Shown here: piece after piece, positions 22,980 to 34,986 of the stretch
Layout of the letters: each line of letters starts with the position of its first letter
Numbering within the stretch: the first letter of the stretch is position 1
Origin: Salvia splendens
Taxonomy: Eukaryota > Streptophyta > Magnoliopsida > Lamiales > Lamiaceae
Assembly: GCF_004379255.2 (NCBI RefSeq)
Contig: NC_056046.1
Coordinates: forward strand, 11,470,001 to 11,534,000
Length of the DNA stretch: 64,000 nt
Direction: 5' to 3'
Notes under the pieces: model-generated
The model's input: the letters and a program-made list of their open reading frames with translations, nothing else
What the model was told of the DNA's origin: nothing
Databases searched by the model: none
Program-made: the position numbers and the translations under genes

Positions 22980-23753
22980 TTGCGTCTCTCTCTCTCATGT
23001 TGTAGATTGTAGAATCAGGCTGTCGAGATGTGACCTTTGCATTGTGCTCATTTTATGTGGGATAAATTGTAGTGAGGATAATTGTCAAACACGCAATCTT
23101 TACATTGTATATTAACTCAACTGTTGTTTTTTACTTGTCTGGATTTATTGGATTAATCAAAATTATTCAATATCAAATGACAACAGGAATATGTAATGTT
23201 TCTATATCCTCTTTTCTTCACATTGTGCCATCTATTTCTGCAATTTGTTGATTGGACTATGTTTTTTTCATCACTCAACAACACATGTTGCTACTGTATG
23301 AATCATCATTCAACTTTTCACCAAAAACAGTATCTCATTAAACATGATTCTATCCTCTTGAAACTTAACACAACAGTATAATAATAACAGAGAATCATCA
23401 TCGTCCAATGGAGCGAATACACATGCATATTTTACAAAGAAAAAGAAGTCATTTTTGCTTGGAATCTAGAAAACTTTATAAATCCAAACAGAAAAAGATT
23501 TAATTATCTAGTTTACTCAGACTCAAGCAACTTTTCATTATCCCTTGCTAAAGTATAAAGTCATTCTCCCTAAGCAAATATGCCAAATCAGCAACACAAG
23601 CAACTTGTCCAAAGTTGATTAATTGCTGCATATTAAGTTCTATTCCGTCCCTATAAATATATAAGTTTAGGCTCAGAAAAAATTGTGCACAATAAGAGAT
23701 ATTCGTGTGTAGAATTTTTGTTTCATGCCGAGCCTCAAATTGTTTGACTGAAA
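22980..23753. other. MED27 3' region and b561 upstream region
   Basis: No coding sequence is supported. The first ~200 bases are probably MED27 3' UTR; the remainder must hold the promoter of the b561 gene. No clear TATA box was singled out. Confidence 0.4.
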
Positions 23754-24681
23754 ATGGATGTTGAGCGCGACAGGGGTAGGTATCATAGTTCAGCCTCGGG
23801 TCTTACCGTGGTGGCTCACTTCTTTGGCATACTAGCAACCATTCTCATGCTGGTGTGGCTGCTCCACTATCGCGAGGGAATCGACCTTGATTCAGATGAC
23901 GCCCGTCGCGTCTTCAACGTACGTCCTCGCCCTCTTCTTCTTCATTCTCAGAGTCACATACTTGTTTGGTTCCCATTAATGTTTGTTTGTGCAGGTTCAT
24001 CCTTTCCTCATGTTCTTTGGGTTCATATTCATGGCTGGTGAAGGTATGAATAAAACAATCCAAACCAACAAATTCTCTATACCTATTTGTATGAAACAGT
24101 TTCGATGAATAAATTGTGTGTATTTTCAGCTATGATGGCGTACAAGACTGTAAAAGCAGAGTGGCAAGTAAGGAAATTTGTTCATCTCTTCTTCCACTTG
24201 GTGGCTATGTTGTTAGGGATTGTGGGGTTGCATGCCGCCTTCAAATATCACGATCAAGTCCGCCTGACCGACATGTATAGCTTGCATTCTTGGATTGGTA
24301 TCGGCACCTTTACTCTCTTCTGCGCTCAAGTATGTATTTATCTATCTATCTATCTATGATTCATTGTTTACTAGTTTCTTGCATTGCACGAGAGTAAAAC
24401 TAGTATATTCCTTATTGCAGTGGTTGGTTGGACTCGCTGTCTTTTTGCCTCGGAGCTCCCCCTCGCATTCAAAGGCAATGATCGCCCCGTGGCATGTCAA
24501 CGGTGGCCGAGCTCTCCTCTTCATGGCCATCGCCACAGCCTTGACGGGGCTCATGGAGAAAGCCACTCTCATGAGGCTGCAACACCAGAACGAGGGGCGT
24601 CTCATCAACCTTCTTGCCCTCTGCATTCTGCTTTTCGGCATCTCTGTCGATTTTTCTGTCTCTCTAGCTCGTTATGCATGA
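23754..24681 (+). CDS. Cytochrome b561, ascorbate-dependent transmembrane reductase
   Basis: Four exons, 23754-23918, 23995-24043, 24130-24329 and 24421-24681, give 675 nt and 224 residues, typical of plant CYB561 proteins. The protein is a bundle of about six membrane helices. Four histidines sit at the family spacing: His57 (in VHPFL) with His124 (in LHSWIG), and His90 (in RKFVHLFFH) with His163 (in PWHVNGG); the spacings of 67 and 73 match the two haem-b ligand pairs of this family. Family knowledge: these proteins move electrons from cytosolic ascorbate across the tonoplast or another endomembrane to monodehydroascorbate or ferric chelates. Localisation here is inferred. All introns are short (about 75-90 bp) and the ORF is intact. 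The substrate cannot be told from sequence alone. Confidence 0.93.
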
Positions 24682-25069
24682 ACCATTTTCACTCTTCTTT
24701 TCTTTTTTAATTCTTTTTTATGATTTGGTATCTTGTGTATTGGTGATTTGTGAGTGATTGTTTGTTGTGGGAATGATTGATTTGTACTATATTGGAGTTT
24801 AAATATTGGATTGTGCAAATAAATGAAAGGAACATTCATAAGAGTTTTTAAAATAGTATTGTATTAATATGTAGTTTCGCATATAAAATGGTATTATTTC
24901 CTAGATGAAAGGAAGGAAAGTAGGCTTTCTCTGTCACAATTGCTTGATCATTAAACAATTTGGTGCTGGAAATCGTACATACATAACATAAGTTGAAACA
25001 GAGTACTCAAAAATCTTGGTTTCTTCCAAAACAAAACAGAGCATCTGAGCCTAATATAGGAAACATTAG
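24682..25069. other. Convergent 3' flanks
   Basis: The b561 gene and the OBERON-like gene converge here. The segment presumably holds both 3' UTRs; an AATAAATG-type motif at about 24820 could act in plus-strand polyadenylation. No gene seen. Confidence 0.4.
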
Positions 25070-28000
25070 TTAAACTAACTGTTGCTTCGTTGCTTCCATT
25101 CTCTTGAGCAATCCAGAGATCTCCGACTGCATTCTGATCTTCATCTTGTAGTAATCGCAGTGCGAATTCTCCAACATCTTGAGCTCCTCGAGCTTCTTCC
25201 TCCGCCTCTCCTCCGTCTCCTGCAGACACAGCTTTGCTAGCTTCTCGGCATACTCCTCTTCCAGCTTCTCGGTCTTCAGCCTCACCATCCGCCTGAAACT
25301 CTCGATCTCTGTGCGTGCCTCATCAGCGCGGCTCTGGAACATTCTGGCTTCGGCTTCCTTGATGCGCACAAGGCTCGCCAAGCTGTCAAAACCGTCCTTC
25401 TTTATGGGCTTGACCGACCATTCATCCTCAACAATCTTGTCGCTCATGGGAGGAGCTTTTACGTCGTTGTGGTAAGGATCAAAGGGAGATGACTCCTGCC
25501 GCCCGCGCGAAGAGTTCATGTTGTAGAAAGATGGTGAGGGAGCGAGGGTGTTGGAGGGTGGGAGAGTCGAAGCATCTTTTGTAAAGCTCGGTTGATCGGT
25601 TAAATCTTTTGAAGACATGCTTGAAGCGCCCATCTCCAAGAGAGAATCTGCAGCTGCATTCAAGCAAGCAAAAAGGCAAACAGTAAAAATAGGAATCATT
25701 GTCGAGTCAGTCAGCTGCCATGAAAAAAATGACATGAAATATGGCAAAGGAAGGCTATGTACATAAGAAATCTATCAAAGAGGTAAGAGACTAAGAAATT
25801 GATGAGAGCCAGTCTTGTTTCAGAATTTATAATTCAATACTAGGACAAGGGATGAATGTTCTGCATCTGTTTCTCGGATCAGATTTAGGAAGACTCAGAA
25901 GAGATTGATTCTCATATGAAACTTAAGCGCCAAATAAATAAGAACGCAATATATTTTCGACCTTCATTAACGATGGTTATAAACTGTGAATAGAAGACAA
26001 TTGTTAAGCAATGCAATTCTAAAAAAAAAAACTTTCATGATCCAGGTTGCTTCATATTATCTCTTCCAACTGGAATAGCATTGTGAATAATCAATAGAAG
26101 CATTTTGTTAACAATGGCATATTAGCCTTTTAAATGTGCTAATAACATATGCTAATGCTATTCACAACAACTCTTCTTTCCAGAAAAAGAATATGATCAA
26201 TTTGAAGAATGAACCAATACTTGAAAAAACCAATTTGTATAGATGGCGATGAATGTAAATCATGTTCAACATCTCAATATCAAATATCCAACCAAACAAA
26301 ATTCATTTCATGACACAATACAAAACATGAATACTATTACCATTCAGCCATAGCAAGCTGCCAAGCTTTCCGATCCTAACTACCGAACCGATCAGAATAC
26401 AACAATTGAACACATCAATTTGGTCCAACTAAGAATTCTATATTGAATCTTTTTTGACACAAAAGAACAGTTATCAGTCAAGTCATTGAATGGCCAATCC
26501 GTCGCATAATACATTGCACTCGAGAAGATATATCAAGACTTTAATGAGCATAACTAGTGAGTAAGACAAGCAGGAAGAAGAGGTTTGGGAACTCACAGTT
26601 AAAAAATTGGAAGATAGAACTGCAGACTTCTGGAGGAGTAATGATATTGCTCCGAAGTTTGCTGATCATCTCATCGGCCTTGATATGCAACTCCTTTCCT
26701 TTGCGATCTTCGCTTCCTCCAAAGACCTTCCTAACACAGTCGAGCTCTTTGATCAGGGTTTCTAGACCCCAATCCTTGGCACAAGACATGAAGACATCCT
26801 TAACGAACCCAAACATCTCAGAAGCATGGCCGCAGCCAAGGCAGTGAAATTGCATCTCGGTTGCCCCCGACAACCCTTTCAAGCAGGGGCCGGGCTTTAT
26901 GAGGTTTCTTTGAAGGCCACAAGCCGCATGACACCAGTGTGAACAAGCATCACACCCAACCCAACTGCATGTGTTGCTGGCACAATCAAAATTCAAACAC
27001 ACGGGGCACATGCATTCACTGCAAAATCCCTTTTTCGTCGAGCAAATCTTGCAGTCACAATCCTCAACAGGTAATGACCGCCTGCAGTTTATGTTCCGGC
27101 ACCTTTCAAGCAAGAAAATATCAACTAATTCAGATACTGGGAGTCGGTTCTTGCTATGTAAAAAGCTTCCTAGTCCCATTTTAATCGCGACCAGAACTTC
27201 AAGTTGGCTCTTTTGGCACTTTGAGAGAGTCTCATTGGTGCTAAGGTCGGATCTTCTCTCAAGTTTCTTCTGGAAAGCCACCAATTCATCTTTCCTCTCA
27301 GGACTGTCGATGACATTCTTCAAGTACTCTTTAACAGATTCAACAGTTTCATCGGTGAGCTCCTGCATTACCTGAGCCATCACAGGAACAGACTCCGAAA
27401 CAATCTCCCTAAGTATTCTCTCAGGTCGTGAAAGCTTACGCACTTTCACCACATCTATATCTTCTGAATCTCTCAAGTTCTCCAAGTTTCTTCTCCTCGA
27501 ATCACCCAACTGACCATCTGTCACTGGTCTGGCAGGCAGCTCAGACGGGAAGAATGAAAGATTTTCAGAGCTAGCTGTCCTATAAAGACTATTGTTACTA
27601 GAATCCTTATTCAATCCATTGCGATTGCCCATCCCAACCCCTCCTCCACCCACATGATTGGAAAATGCAACAGTGCCATCTCCAATCGGCCTAAAACGGC
27701 TGTGGACAGAACCATTGGTTCCCTCCCCACAATTCCAGATCTGATCACAGTCCCTCCTATGACTTCCACCAGAGTATTCATAATTCTCAGTCGAGTTCCT
27801 AGTGAGCGAGCAGCTAGGATTATGCGAATGGGGATGAGAATACGAGTACGAAAGCGAGGCTGCTGTAAAGTCATTTGAGTAAGTAGTCTGCGTATTATTG
27901 TTATACGACGGCCCCAATGACTGAACACTCCTACTAGGCCTCAATCTAGAGGGAAGATCCCCCCCATTCTGAACACGATTCGACCCGGCCAAGGACAGGG

Positions 28001-28481
28001 AAACATCAGGAAGAGCCAAAGATAGGTTCAAAGACTCAACCTTTGGCTTCTTCTCCCTATTCTCAGCATCATTTTCAGCATTCTCAGCCTCCCTCTTAGA
28101 TGAATTCCCTCTGCTCTCGTTCAACCTAAGAAAATCCCTTTCCACCCAAACATTATTTTCCCCTTCATTTTGATCCTCAGCTACCGCTATCTCTTTCCCC
28201 TTATACCTACCGCTAAATTTATCAAAAGAATTCAGCAACGAAGCATCTTTTTCAAAGAACGGTTTCGAATTTTCGCAGAGATAGCTAAGAGTAAGCTCCT
28301 GACTCCCTAAATTCCCAGCCCGTTTAGCCTTTTCATCAAAACCACCGATCGAATTAATTTTATCTTGCGATTTTTCTCCAAGAAAATCAATACCCTTATC
28401 AAAAAACTGAGCTTTTTCATGCGGGCCATCCCTATTTTTCTCCCCTGACAGCTCATCAGAATGATCTCGCTCTCTCTCCAT
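25070..28481 (-). CDS. OBERON3/TITANIA1-like PHD-finger protein
   Basis: Two coding exons on the minus strand: 28481-26597 and 25653-25070, joined in phase, 2469 nt and 822 residues. The ATG at 28481 was chosen; two upstream in-frame codons do not start with ATG. The N-terminal half is low complexity, with an LNLSLALPDVSLSL stretch (residues ~151-164) resembling EAR LxLxL repression motifs. Residues ~345-450 are the conserved OBERON helical region (LSRPERILREIVSESVPVMA). Residues ~460-552 form the Cys/His-rich PHD finger (CRNINCRR, CMCPVCLNFDC, HWCHAACG, HCLGCGH). Exon 2 ends in a ~90-residue charged coiled coil, also a family hallmark. Known OBERON proteins are nuclear, redundantly required for root and shoot meristem establishment, and self-associate through the coiled coil. 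The OBE3-like assignment rests on the long N-terminus and domain order. Confidence 0.88.
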
Positions 28482-29512
28482 TTCCAACTCAAAACCAGAA
28501 ACAAAAAAAGCAAAATGATTGGAAAAGAGAAAGAGCTGAAAACTTACAGAGACAGAACAAATTCCGTAAAATTCAAAAGAATCTTAGGGCTTGGTTGAAA
28601 TTTTAGAGCATTGACTCTACTGCTCTCTCTCTTCCTCGCTGTATATATTTGGCAACTTGCAACGGCTGAATTCCTTTTTTTCTGCGAGTATTCACACTTT
28701 CAAGTCTTCAACGCGGATGATTTTGCTTTGTTGGAGGAATGAAAACCCTAAAATGCCCCTTGAGCAAGTCAAATTAACGCTTCGAGTGGTCCTAATATCT
28801 CATTGTCTGGATGACTTTTATGACCTTTTGCTTGAGTGCCAAATGCTCTCAGTTATATATATATATTAATGTAATGTCTCATTAAATAATACTCTCTCTC
28901 TCTCCTCCTTTTCTTTTTTCTTTCACCAGTGTGTGTCTCACGACTTTTTTTTTATACTCTTCATTAAATGAAATTGCCCTCTTTCAATAGAGTAAAATTA
29001 GTATTTATTCAAACTCATCATCATAGATTTTAATACAAAGTGGTTTAGGATTGGTTTGGTTATATTTTATTGATTCTTTAATTATTCTATTTGAGAGTGG
29101 TTGCATTCGCTTTAAATTCATCATGTATCAACACCCTTAAGTTTGATGCCATATTATTATAGATTTAACAATACTGATATAAAAATTATTTCCATCCACA
29201 GTCGCGCTTCATTTTGAAGCTTCATTGACAATTAATGGATGTTGTTCACTTTATAATTAATTAATAGCTTGATCATAAAAATAGAAATAACGAGGATAAA
29301 ATTGGAGTTTTTTTTAATAATGTCAATGACTTGATTGAACAAGTTGACCAAATATATTAAATTTGATATCATAAGCATTTGTCGTAGGATATTCGGCCTA
29401 GGTAAGTTCTAAAAATGCATAAATAAGGCTTAAATGAGCAGGCCCTAAACTAACCAATGGGCCCAAATGATTAAATTGTATAGAGTAATGATGATAGTGC
29501 GTTAATGGAGTA
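28482..29512. other. OBERON-like upstream region; otherwise no gene
   Basis: 28482-28640 is probably the 5' UTR and core promoter of the minus-strand OBERON-like gene. On that strand a TATATATACAGC-like TATA candidate lies near 28640-28650, next to CT/GA-rich sequence. From about 28870 to 29512 the DNA is AT-rich with no recognised gene. Confidence 0.4.
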
Positions 29513-29708
29513 CTTCTTCTTTCCCGTACATATTTCTTTTGGACGCTTAAAAGAAAATTATGTTAAATAAATTAAGTGTAAAGATAATAAAATAGGAAAT
29601 AGTATAATAAAGTAAGGAGTGAATAGAAAATTAAGTACGAGAAATAAGAGGTGTTGCATTCTGCCCAAAAAGATTGACTCAACTATAATAAAACGATCCA
29701 AATAATAT
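29513..29708. mobile_element. Stowaway-like MITE, decayed
   Basis: Starts CTTCTTCTTTCCCGTACATA after TA. The right end AGATTGACTCAACTATAATA followed by AAACGATCC resembles right ends of the other Stowaway-like elements, but the last bases are eroded. Confidence 0.5.
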
Positions 29709-29730
29709 TAATTTATTTTCATAATATACT

Positions 29731-29767
29731 TTCTCAATCTCAATCTCAATCTCAATCTCAATCTCAA
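29731..29767. repeat. (TCTCAA)n microsatellite
   Basis: Six or so direct copies of the hexamer CTCAAT/TCTCAA. Confidence 0.9.
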
Positions 29768-30085
29768 TCACATCATCGACAAATGGGTAGGTGCTCTTAT
29801 ACATTGCAATCATCGACTGATTTCTCTGTATTTAATTCACTTTGACATGAGATTTTCTGTCCCTAGAAATGGTTTCAACTGGCCATAGATAATATCATCC
29901 ATACCAAACTTGAGTGTTACAATAATTCAATAAATTCAATTCATTTCACTCATGTGAAAGCACAAGTTTAGCATTGTGATGTGGTTTCGACCAATTTATA
30001 CAACGCATACCAAATATGCATGCACATGGCCGAGACCGGCCTCATGTTTTGGAGTGCACGGTACGAATTTGGCCAATTCATATAA

Positions 30086-30627
30086 GAGCATCCACAATGG
30101 CGGACTTCGACGCGGAATTCCCACGGACGTGGTGGAATTCCGTGGCGGACGTCCGCCATTAGGCCACACACTCGCGGATACGGAATTCGGAAGAGGACGT
30201 CGCAGGTCCGCGGCCTTCCGCGGAATTCCGCACGGAATTTCGTCCTGACGTCCGCCATTGCGTGGACTGTCACGGAATTCCGGCCTTTGCATTAATTTTT
30301 TTTTGATTTTCTATAAATACATCCCGTTGAACTTCATTTCATCCACACCATTTGTTTTAACAAGTATGTTTTTTAATGAAGTATGTTTTTTTTAAAATAA
30401 CGTGTGTTCGTTTTCTCCGTATTCGCGTCGAAATTTTAATTATGTAAATTCTTTACTTCCGAAAATTGGTTAATTTGTGAATTTGTGAATTTTTTTATGT
30501 GGGAATTCCGCAGGGGAATTCCGCCACTGTGCAAGGGGAATTCCGTATGACGTGGCAGGGCAGTGAGAAGTCCTTATGACATGGCAGTGGGGATTATGTG
30601 GGGAATTCCGCCCCACTGCGGATGCCC
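30086..30627. mobile_element. PIF/Harbinger non-autonomous element (542 bp)
   Basis: TAA flanks both sides (30083-30085 and 30628-30630). The left end GAGCATCCACAATGGCGG and the right end (complement GGGCATCCGCAGTGGGGCG) are inverted repeats. Both subterminal regions are saturated with GGAATTCCG words. The centre has CTATAAATACATCCC and ACACCATTTGTTTTAACAAG, similar to the promoter/5' UTR block of the transposase-bearing element at 54450. So this is a deletion derivative keeping ends and promoter but no gene; open frames over it are not genes. Confidence 0.8.
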
Positions 30628-31229
30628 TAAGGTACCATACTTGCGCATTTACCCAAGAGCAGCCGCATGTAGGTTTGATATGCATGGTATGGCATGAGTT
30701 TGGTGAATTCAGCCTCGATAATTTTTATATGCGTAGCATGTGTTTGGCTAGCACAGTCGTTGCTGGGACCGGACCAGACAGGACCGGACCCCACCACTCG
30801 GCCTCTCCCTACATACACGATGCTATTCTGAGCCCGGTACCGTAACACAATCAGACCGGACACACCACGCGATCCAGTTCAAAAGATTTACTCCAAAATA
30901 TGAATTAGTGTATTTCCTTATTTCCCACAATACATCAACCTGATCTTCATATGCTTCAATAATAGTACAAATTGAGTGAATTACAGAAGATAGAAATGGA
31001 AATTTTAGCAGTATTATAGTCGACCTTAGAGTGATAGTACAATACTAGTGTTCTTATCCCAACTAGCAAATTATAGCATCTCCACACCAAATTCATCTAC
31101 CAAGAATCTCTGTTTGAAGCTACAACCTCTAAATCATCACCATCTTCATCTCCATCTCCATCTCCACCACTCAAATCTTTGTACAATTATTTATGCATCA
31201 CATGTAAAACTCCAGTGACAAAAAAATTG
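30628..31229. other. Spacer and zinc-finger gene 3' UTR
   Basis: No gene. The right half, up to 31229, is likely the 3' UTR of the minus-strand zinc-finger gene. A short CATCTC/CTCCAT repeat lies at about 31137-31170. Confidence 0.4.
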
Positions 31230-31931
31230 TCAAAGTTTGAGGTTTAGGTCAGGAAGAGATGAATGTTCTGTCCTCGGAGGTAGGGCAGCCCCGGCCGCCA
31301 TATCCGAGCCCTGCCCCGATTCGAAGGCCGGATGTCCCCGGAGACCCTCCATTTGTCGGAAGCTTCCCGGCCACGATAGCTCCCCTTCTTCATACTCCAT
31401 ACAGAGTGGCAATCCGAAGTAGCCTTGATCGATAAACCGAGCACCGCCTCCACCACCACCACCGCCTCGTATCCCCTGCTCCGGGTGCATTGTAGCATGA
31501 GCCTGGATGCCTAGAGACCGGAAGGCGGATCCGTGGAGGGGGAGCGAGGCGAGGCTGGCGTATCTGTCGGAGAACATCTCCATACGCATGGCCCTCTTGG
31601 CGAGCGTCCGCTCGCGCTTGTGGGCGTTCTGGTGACCTCCAAGTGCCTGGGAGCTGTAGAACTTGCGGCGGCAGTAGTTGCATGAGAAGACTCGCGAGGA
31701 GGGCGGAGGGGGGTTGTTGGAGACGGCATCACTGGGGGGTGTGAGGTCGGGTTCAAGGGAGCCGTTGAGGCCGAGGGTGAGGTCTAGTGTGACGGGCTTG
31801 ATGAAGCTGTCGTCGAGGCAGGATGAGGTGTTTCGGCACTCTTCCTTGGAGTAGACGGAGGTGTTGGAGGCGACCTGGCTGCTCACCTCGGATTCGTCCT
31901 CGGATTCCATGTTCATATTTGGAGGCATCAT
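31230..31931 (-). CDS. Single C2H2 zinc-finger repressor, ZFP4-like
   Basis: A single-exon ORF of 233 residues. The one plant-type C2H2 finger has C84, C87, H100 and H104 with the QALGGH signature at residues 95-100, the DNA-contact motif of plant ZFPs. The C-terminus is DLNLKL, a classic EAR repression motif (recruits TOPLESS corepressors). A second leucine-rich motif, LDLTLGL, lies at ~49-55 as in ZFP4-type proteins. An eight-glycine run is at ~155-162. Family members (ZFP1, ZFP3, ZFP4, ZFP7) are nuclear regulators in germination, hormone response or trichome programmes; the specific role here is not inferable. A splice acceptor at about 31970 and a donor at about 33118 on this strand suggest a 1.15-kb 5' UTR intron. 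Confidence 0.9.
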   Translation of the reverse strand: MMPPNMNMESEDESEVSSQVASNTSVYSKEECRNTSSCLDDSFIKPVTLDLTLGLNGSLEPDLTPPSDAVSNNPPPPSSRVFSCNYCRRKFYSSQALGGHQNAHKRERTLAKRAMRMEMFSDRYASLASLPLHGSAFRSLGIQAHATMHPEQGIRGGGGGGGGARFIDQGYFGLPLCMEYEEGELSWPGSFRQMEGLRGHPAFESGQGSDMAAGAALPPRTEHSSLPDLNLKL

Positions 31932-31970
31932 AGTTCGATTCGACCAACCCCTTGTTTACTCACTCACCTG

Positions 31971-33118
31971 AAATTAAGAATGCTTAAGCTAATCAGTTGG
32001 GTGTTAGAGAGAAAGGAAGAGAGTCAGTTCTCTACCCCATATTAGCATATATGGATTGATCAATTTTGAGTTCAATTGGTCATGTAATCCTTCAAATACT
32101 GAGCAATATATGAGGGTGTTTGGTTACTTGATATACTACTAAATTGGCTTATTTTATCAAAGGGAAGCCAAGAGTCTTAATGTAAGAATAATTGTACATG
32201 ACATTTCCTAGATTAAGTTCAAGTTCATCCAATCACACGAAAAAGAATTTCTAATCCAACAAATCGAACACCCCTATATTACAAATTGAATTTAGTACCC
32301 GTTGCAAACGTTTCGATGAGAGAAGCTGGATATGAGGAACCATATATACTAATCTGGGATTACAATATAATTGAACAATGAAGAGATAATCAGTTAAGAG
32401 CAAATGATAATGCATTTTGAAGACTATTCAAGAAAGTAAACAATGGAGACCATCTAAAGAGTAAGAATCTGCAGATAGCATTTGAACTTGTAACTGAAAT
32501 ACCCAAAATTGGAATAGAATTTCAAATGGTAATGTTGTTATACAAGGTAACATAGTTTACAAGTACAACATTCTTAAAACATGACAAACTTGAGCCTATG
32601 TATCATATATAATATCCGATTTCCTTATTCGAACAGAACCCTATTTATAGCTTTTGCTCTAAATAAGGATTGATAATTCAGTGTCAAAAATTACTTGGTA
32701 TACAAAATAAAGAGATAAAATAATTTAAAGTCACTAGATTCATATTCAAAATAAAGTCTTAGTCATATCACAAAACCAAAATAAAACTTCTTTAAAGGAA
32801 TCAACACAAGAATTAAATGACAAATTTATGCTAAGTTCCACAGAGGGAAAAAGGAAGCTATCCAACAAGAAATTCCCAGATCACAAGTCATACAACATCA
32901 TCAGAATTCCCTTATAGAAAAAAGCAAAACTAAACACACCCTCAACAAAGCCCAAAATCAGATTCATCAACAAAGAACAAGAAGAAGATATATGGAATAA
33001 AAAAAAAGGCACAAAAACAGTTAAACAGAAACTCCAATCATGGAAAAGAAGTAGGTAGAAAAAGGTTAGGAGAAGGAAAAAGGGAGGGTTTGTTTGAACT
33101 TAGAAGAGAAGAAGGTAC
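31971..33118 (-). other. Probable 5' UTR intron of the zinc-finger gene
   Basis: On the minus strand CTTCAAG is followed by GTACCTTC (donor near 33118), and TTAATTTCAG precedes GTGAGTGAG (acceptor near 31971), 40 bases upstream of the ATG. The interval is AT-rich and has no ORF. This is inferred from splice motifs only; transcript data would decide it. Confidence 0.5.
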
Positions 33119-33733
33119 CTTGAAGCAGCAGAAGAGGGGGCCTCAGCTTCAGAAGTGACAAGACAGAATTTGGTGCAGATTCTAGTTTTTACCAAAAATG
33201 GTTTGAGTTGAGGAGAGGAACACAAGAATTGGATGGGGAGATAAGATCATTGGAGAGAGGGAGAGAGAGGGGTAGTGGGACGTCAGATAAGTCAGAGAGA
33301 AAAGCAGATTAAACACAAGAGACAGGGGAGGGGGGGACTGTATTTTGTTGGCCTCTACTATCAAATGAAAAAAGCATTTGCATTATGACATTACATATTC
33401 ATGTACATATAACTATAAAGACAGGCGCACAGAGGAGAGAGAGTGAGAGTCCCACTCACCATAGAAACTAGTGTCTATTCTATACTGGAAGGATCCGCCC
33501 ACCAACGATAAACCATTCTCACAATCTGCTATTCACTTCCATTTTTCTACTGTAGTTACCAAGTTAAATCATTTATTAACTAGTAGTATGAGGAATGTAT
33601 TCAATTCCCTTTTTTTTTTATAAATTCACATGGGGTAAATTATTTTGAAATAGGAAAAAGACATTGCCCATTCTAATAAACCATAATATCCAATCATTGT
33701 CTGCTACTTATATTAAAGAAATAGGGTGGCTAA
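33119..33733. other. Zinc-finger gene 5' leader/promoter and spacer
   Basis: 33119 to about 33360 is purine-rich on the plus strand (GAGAGAGGGAGAGAGAGG), giving a CT-rich leader on the gene strand, common in plant 5' UTRs. No gene beyond that. Confidence 0.4.
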
Positions 33734-33954
33734 GAGCATCCACAACCGTGCTCTTGCCAGCGGCACGGTTGTGGGCCCGGGCGGTACTATTCATGTCTGC
33801 TCTCTGGCAAGAGCACAACACCCACAACTGTGCTCTTCCGCAAGGACGAGCACAATTAATATAAAATTCAATTACACAAAAACATTTCCATAATATTAAA
33901 ATTCATTTAAAACCCACAATAAATATTACAAATGACAAATAAAATTAAACATTG

Positions 33955-34042
33955 CATAATTAAAATCCTAAAAATTAAAAATTACATAATTAAAATCCTA
34001 AAAATTAAAAATTACATAATTAAAATCCTAAAAATTAAAAAT
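33955..34042. repeat. Short tandem repeat, about 30 bp unit
   Basis: Three direct copies of AAAATCCTAAAAATTAAAAA followed by TTACATAATT-type sequence, inside the PIF element. Confidence 0.85.
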
Positions 34043-34043
34043 G

Positions 34044-34545
34044 ACACTACTCGTTGCCGAATTTCGCCCACATGTGGTTGATTAGGTCTTCTTGTAGTTG
34101 ATTGTGGATTCGAGTATCGCGCATTGTGTGTCTTGTCTCGATCCTCTGGCCAACCGTCGTATGCTCGCCTCGGCGTAGGGGAGACCTCGCTGTTGAGCTT
34201 CCGGCTTCGTCCTCGTCGTAGAAGCTAGCCGCCCTCGGCCCTTCGTCGGCTATAATCATGTAGTGTAATATAATACACGTGAACATGATGTCGGCGATAT
34301 TATTCACGTACCACAGCCGAGCCGGGGCCTTCACAATGTTGAATCGAGCTTGAAGGACCCCGAAGGCTCTTTCGACATCTATCCGCGCTGACTCTTGACG
34401 CTGCGCAAAAAGAACCCGTCTCTGGTTCGTTGAGGAGGAGGAGCAGGGGTATTCGCCGCGACATATGCTTCGTAAGCGGCACGATGTTGTTCGTAGTATT
34501 CTTGTTCTTCGCGTTCCGCTTCCGCCATAATATGAGTGAAATCCA
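34044..34545 (-). pseudogene. Internally deleted PIF/Harbinger transposase
   Basis: On the minus strand the start MDFTHIMAEAEREEQEYYEQ (ATG near 34543) resembles the acidic N-terminus of plant PIF transposases. It runs within about 55 codons into RQESARIDVERAFGVLQARF in another frame (34395-34330), which is the region around the catalytic Glu, followed by KAPARLWYVNNIADIMFTCI and the C-terminal tail to a stop at about 34047. The region with the first two catalytic Asp residues is missing, so the protein is inactive. It belongs to the same superfamily as the transposase at 54841-56085 but is not a close copy. Confidence 0.8.
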
Positions 34546-34986
34546 TTTGAGATTTTGAGTGGGTGATGAATGTGTTGATAGTTTGTATGAGAATTATGAA
34601 TGAGAGATGAATGAGAGATGATTTGATGTGATAAATGGATGATGAATGTGTGTATTTATAGATGATTTTGGGGAAAAAAAATAAAAAAAAATCAAAAAAA
34701 TTCAGAAAAAACGGGAAAAAAACGGCCATATTTTTGGGATTTGGAAATTATTTTTTTTTTATTTTTTAGCATTATTTATAATTAAATACCGATTTTTAAA
34801 AAAAAATAAAAAAAAGTTTAAACACAACGGCTATGCCGTTGACGAATGGGAGCGCGCCACGTGTGCGTCCGCTGGCACGGACGTGCTCGATACATCGAGC
34901 AGCGGCGCGGCTGCAGCGGCGGCGATCCTGCGCCTTGCCAACGGCGCGGACGGCGGTGGCGTCTTTCGCCACCGCTGCGGATGCTC

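Larger units (their letters stand above)
33734..34986 (-). mobile_element. PIF/Harbinger element with deleted transposase
   Basis: TAA flanks at 33731-33733 and 34987-34989. The left end GAGCATCCACAACCGTGCTC and the right end (complement GAGCATCCGCAGCGGTGGCG) are inverted repeats. Inside is a minus-strand transposase gene lacking its middle. A direct repeat of AAAATTAAAATCCTAAAAATT units lies at about 33955-34040. Size 1253 bp. Confidence 0.85.

Noticed and set aside
24370..24412. Hairpin-like TGCATTGCA followed by ACTAGT in intron 3 of the b561 gene, resembling a Helitron end
   Set aside because: The stem is too short and the intron is only about 90 bp, so no element body fits.
26557..27375. 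Plus-strand frames opposite the OBERON-like gene
   Set aside because: Antisense shadows of a conserved coding exon.
29968..30863. Several overlapping open frames around 30 kb
   Set aside because: They lie across a PIF element rich in GGAATTCCG words and continue into flanks; no domain in any frame.
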